The notes under the pieces were generated by a model that did not search any database, was not told the origin of the DNA, and worked only from the letters and a program-made list of their open reading frames with translations. Shown here piece after piece: positions 63,937-64,000 of a DNA stretch of 64,000 bases (positions are counted from its first letter, which is position 1; the number at the start of each line of letters is the position of its first letter). The DNA is from a virus, in IMG/VR virus record IMGVR_UViG_3300032285_001268, positions 1-64,000 of that record. The stretch is one strand, 5' to 3'. A program made the position numbers and the translations under genes.

Positions 63937-64000
63937 TCAAATTCTTTAGTTTCTCTAGTAAGCTATTACGATCTGTAACGATATAGCCATCGCCCGGAAT
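63932..64000 (-). CDS. C-terminus of a CDS (partial)
   Basis: Open frame from the window edge, 22 codons and TAA, ending in VTDRNSLLEKLKNLK, a plausible helical protein end. The start is outside the window; identity unknown. Confidence 0.45.
   Translation of the reverse strand: MPGDGYIVTDRNSLLEKLKNLK

Overview
The window is a piece of the genome of a large, contractile-tailed phage of the T4 superfamily infecting a Gram-negative bacterium. The evidence is a collinear set of T4-type replication, recombination and packaging genes (41 helicase, 61 primase, uvsW, uvsY, uvsX, 32 ssDNA-binding protein, 17 large terminase), AATAAATA-type late promoters, and internal head proteins with T4-like capsid-targeting N-termini. 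Periplasmic and lipoprotein signals and an LPS-type sugar epimerase point to a Gram-negative host. A full-length 5-aminolevulinate synthase of alphaproteobacterial type suggests, but does not prove, an alphaproteobacterial host or gene donor. There is no rRNA, CRISPR array or insertion sequence.

Layout. (1) 1-15.2 kb, mostly minus strand: tail-fibre and adhesin-like proteins (beta-helix, LamG/FAM3-like, fibrinogen-like), head-internal or lytic proteins (HAD phosphatase, transglycosylase, M23 peptidase), a secreted nuclease, an HNH nuclease, host-like DUF454 and AlgH proteins, and a sugar epimerase. hemA (ALA synthase) lies against this flow on the plus strand at 4.8-6.0 kb. (2) 15.2-25.0 kb, minus strand: a tightly packed series of small genes, many coupled by ATGA/TAATG overlaps, read leftward from a consensus promoter at 25.06 kb. 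(3) 25.1-41.3 kb, plus strand: about 45 small, mostly uncharacterised genes, many with a private sigma70 promoter (all with 17-bp spacers) and an extended Shine-Dalgarno GGAGCGAAC. This is the presumed early, host-takeover region. It also holds a tRNA-Ile(CAU), a structured non-coding RNA candidate at 33.8 kb, two antisense small-RNA candidates, and stem-loops whose loops are the exact complement of the early Shine-Dalgarno. (4) 41.35-64 kb, minus strand: replication, recombination and packaging genes, with a degenerate 192-residue mini-DnaE and a carbamoyltransferase-like protein.

The most unusual signal is a sharply bounded 2.7-kb block at 30.36-33.07 kb. There the coding strand has almost no TC or CC dinucleotides (about 11 in 2.7 kb, and none in roughly 1,085 consecutive bases). 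Ten consecutive proteins, 753 residues, contain no proline and no TCN serine codons. The bias also covers the promoters between the genes and affects only the RNA-sense strand. YC dinucleotides are the ligand of the primary RNA-binding site of transcription terminator Rho, so I infer a Rho-blind transcription unit. Restriction-site avoidance and strand-biased cytosine loss remain alternatives.

A second candidate system is post-transcriptional. The early genes share an SD extended by a conserved CGAAC tail, and three hairpins (34.9 kb and two in tandem at 40.0 kb, the last a strong intrinsic terminator) display TTCGCTCC in their loops. This looks like a phage-encoded anti-SD RNA able to turn off early translation in trans.
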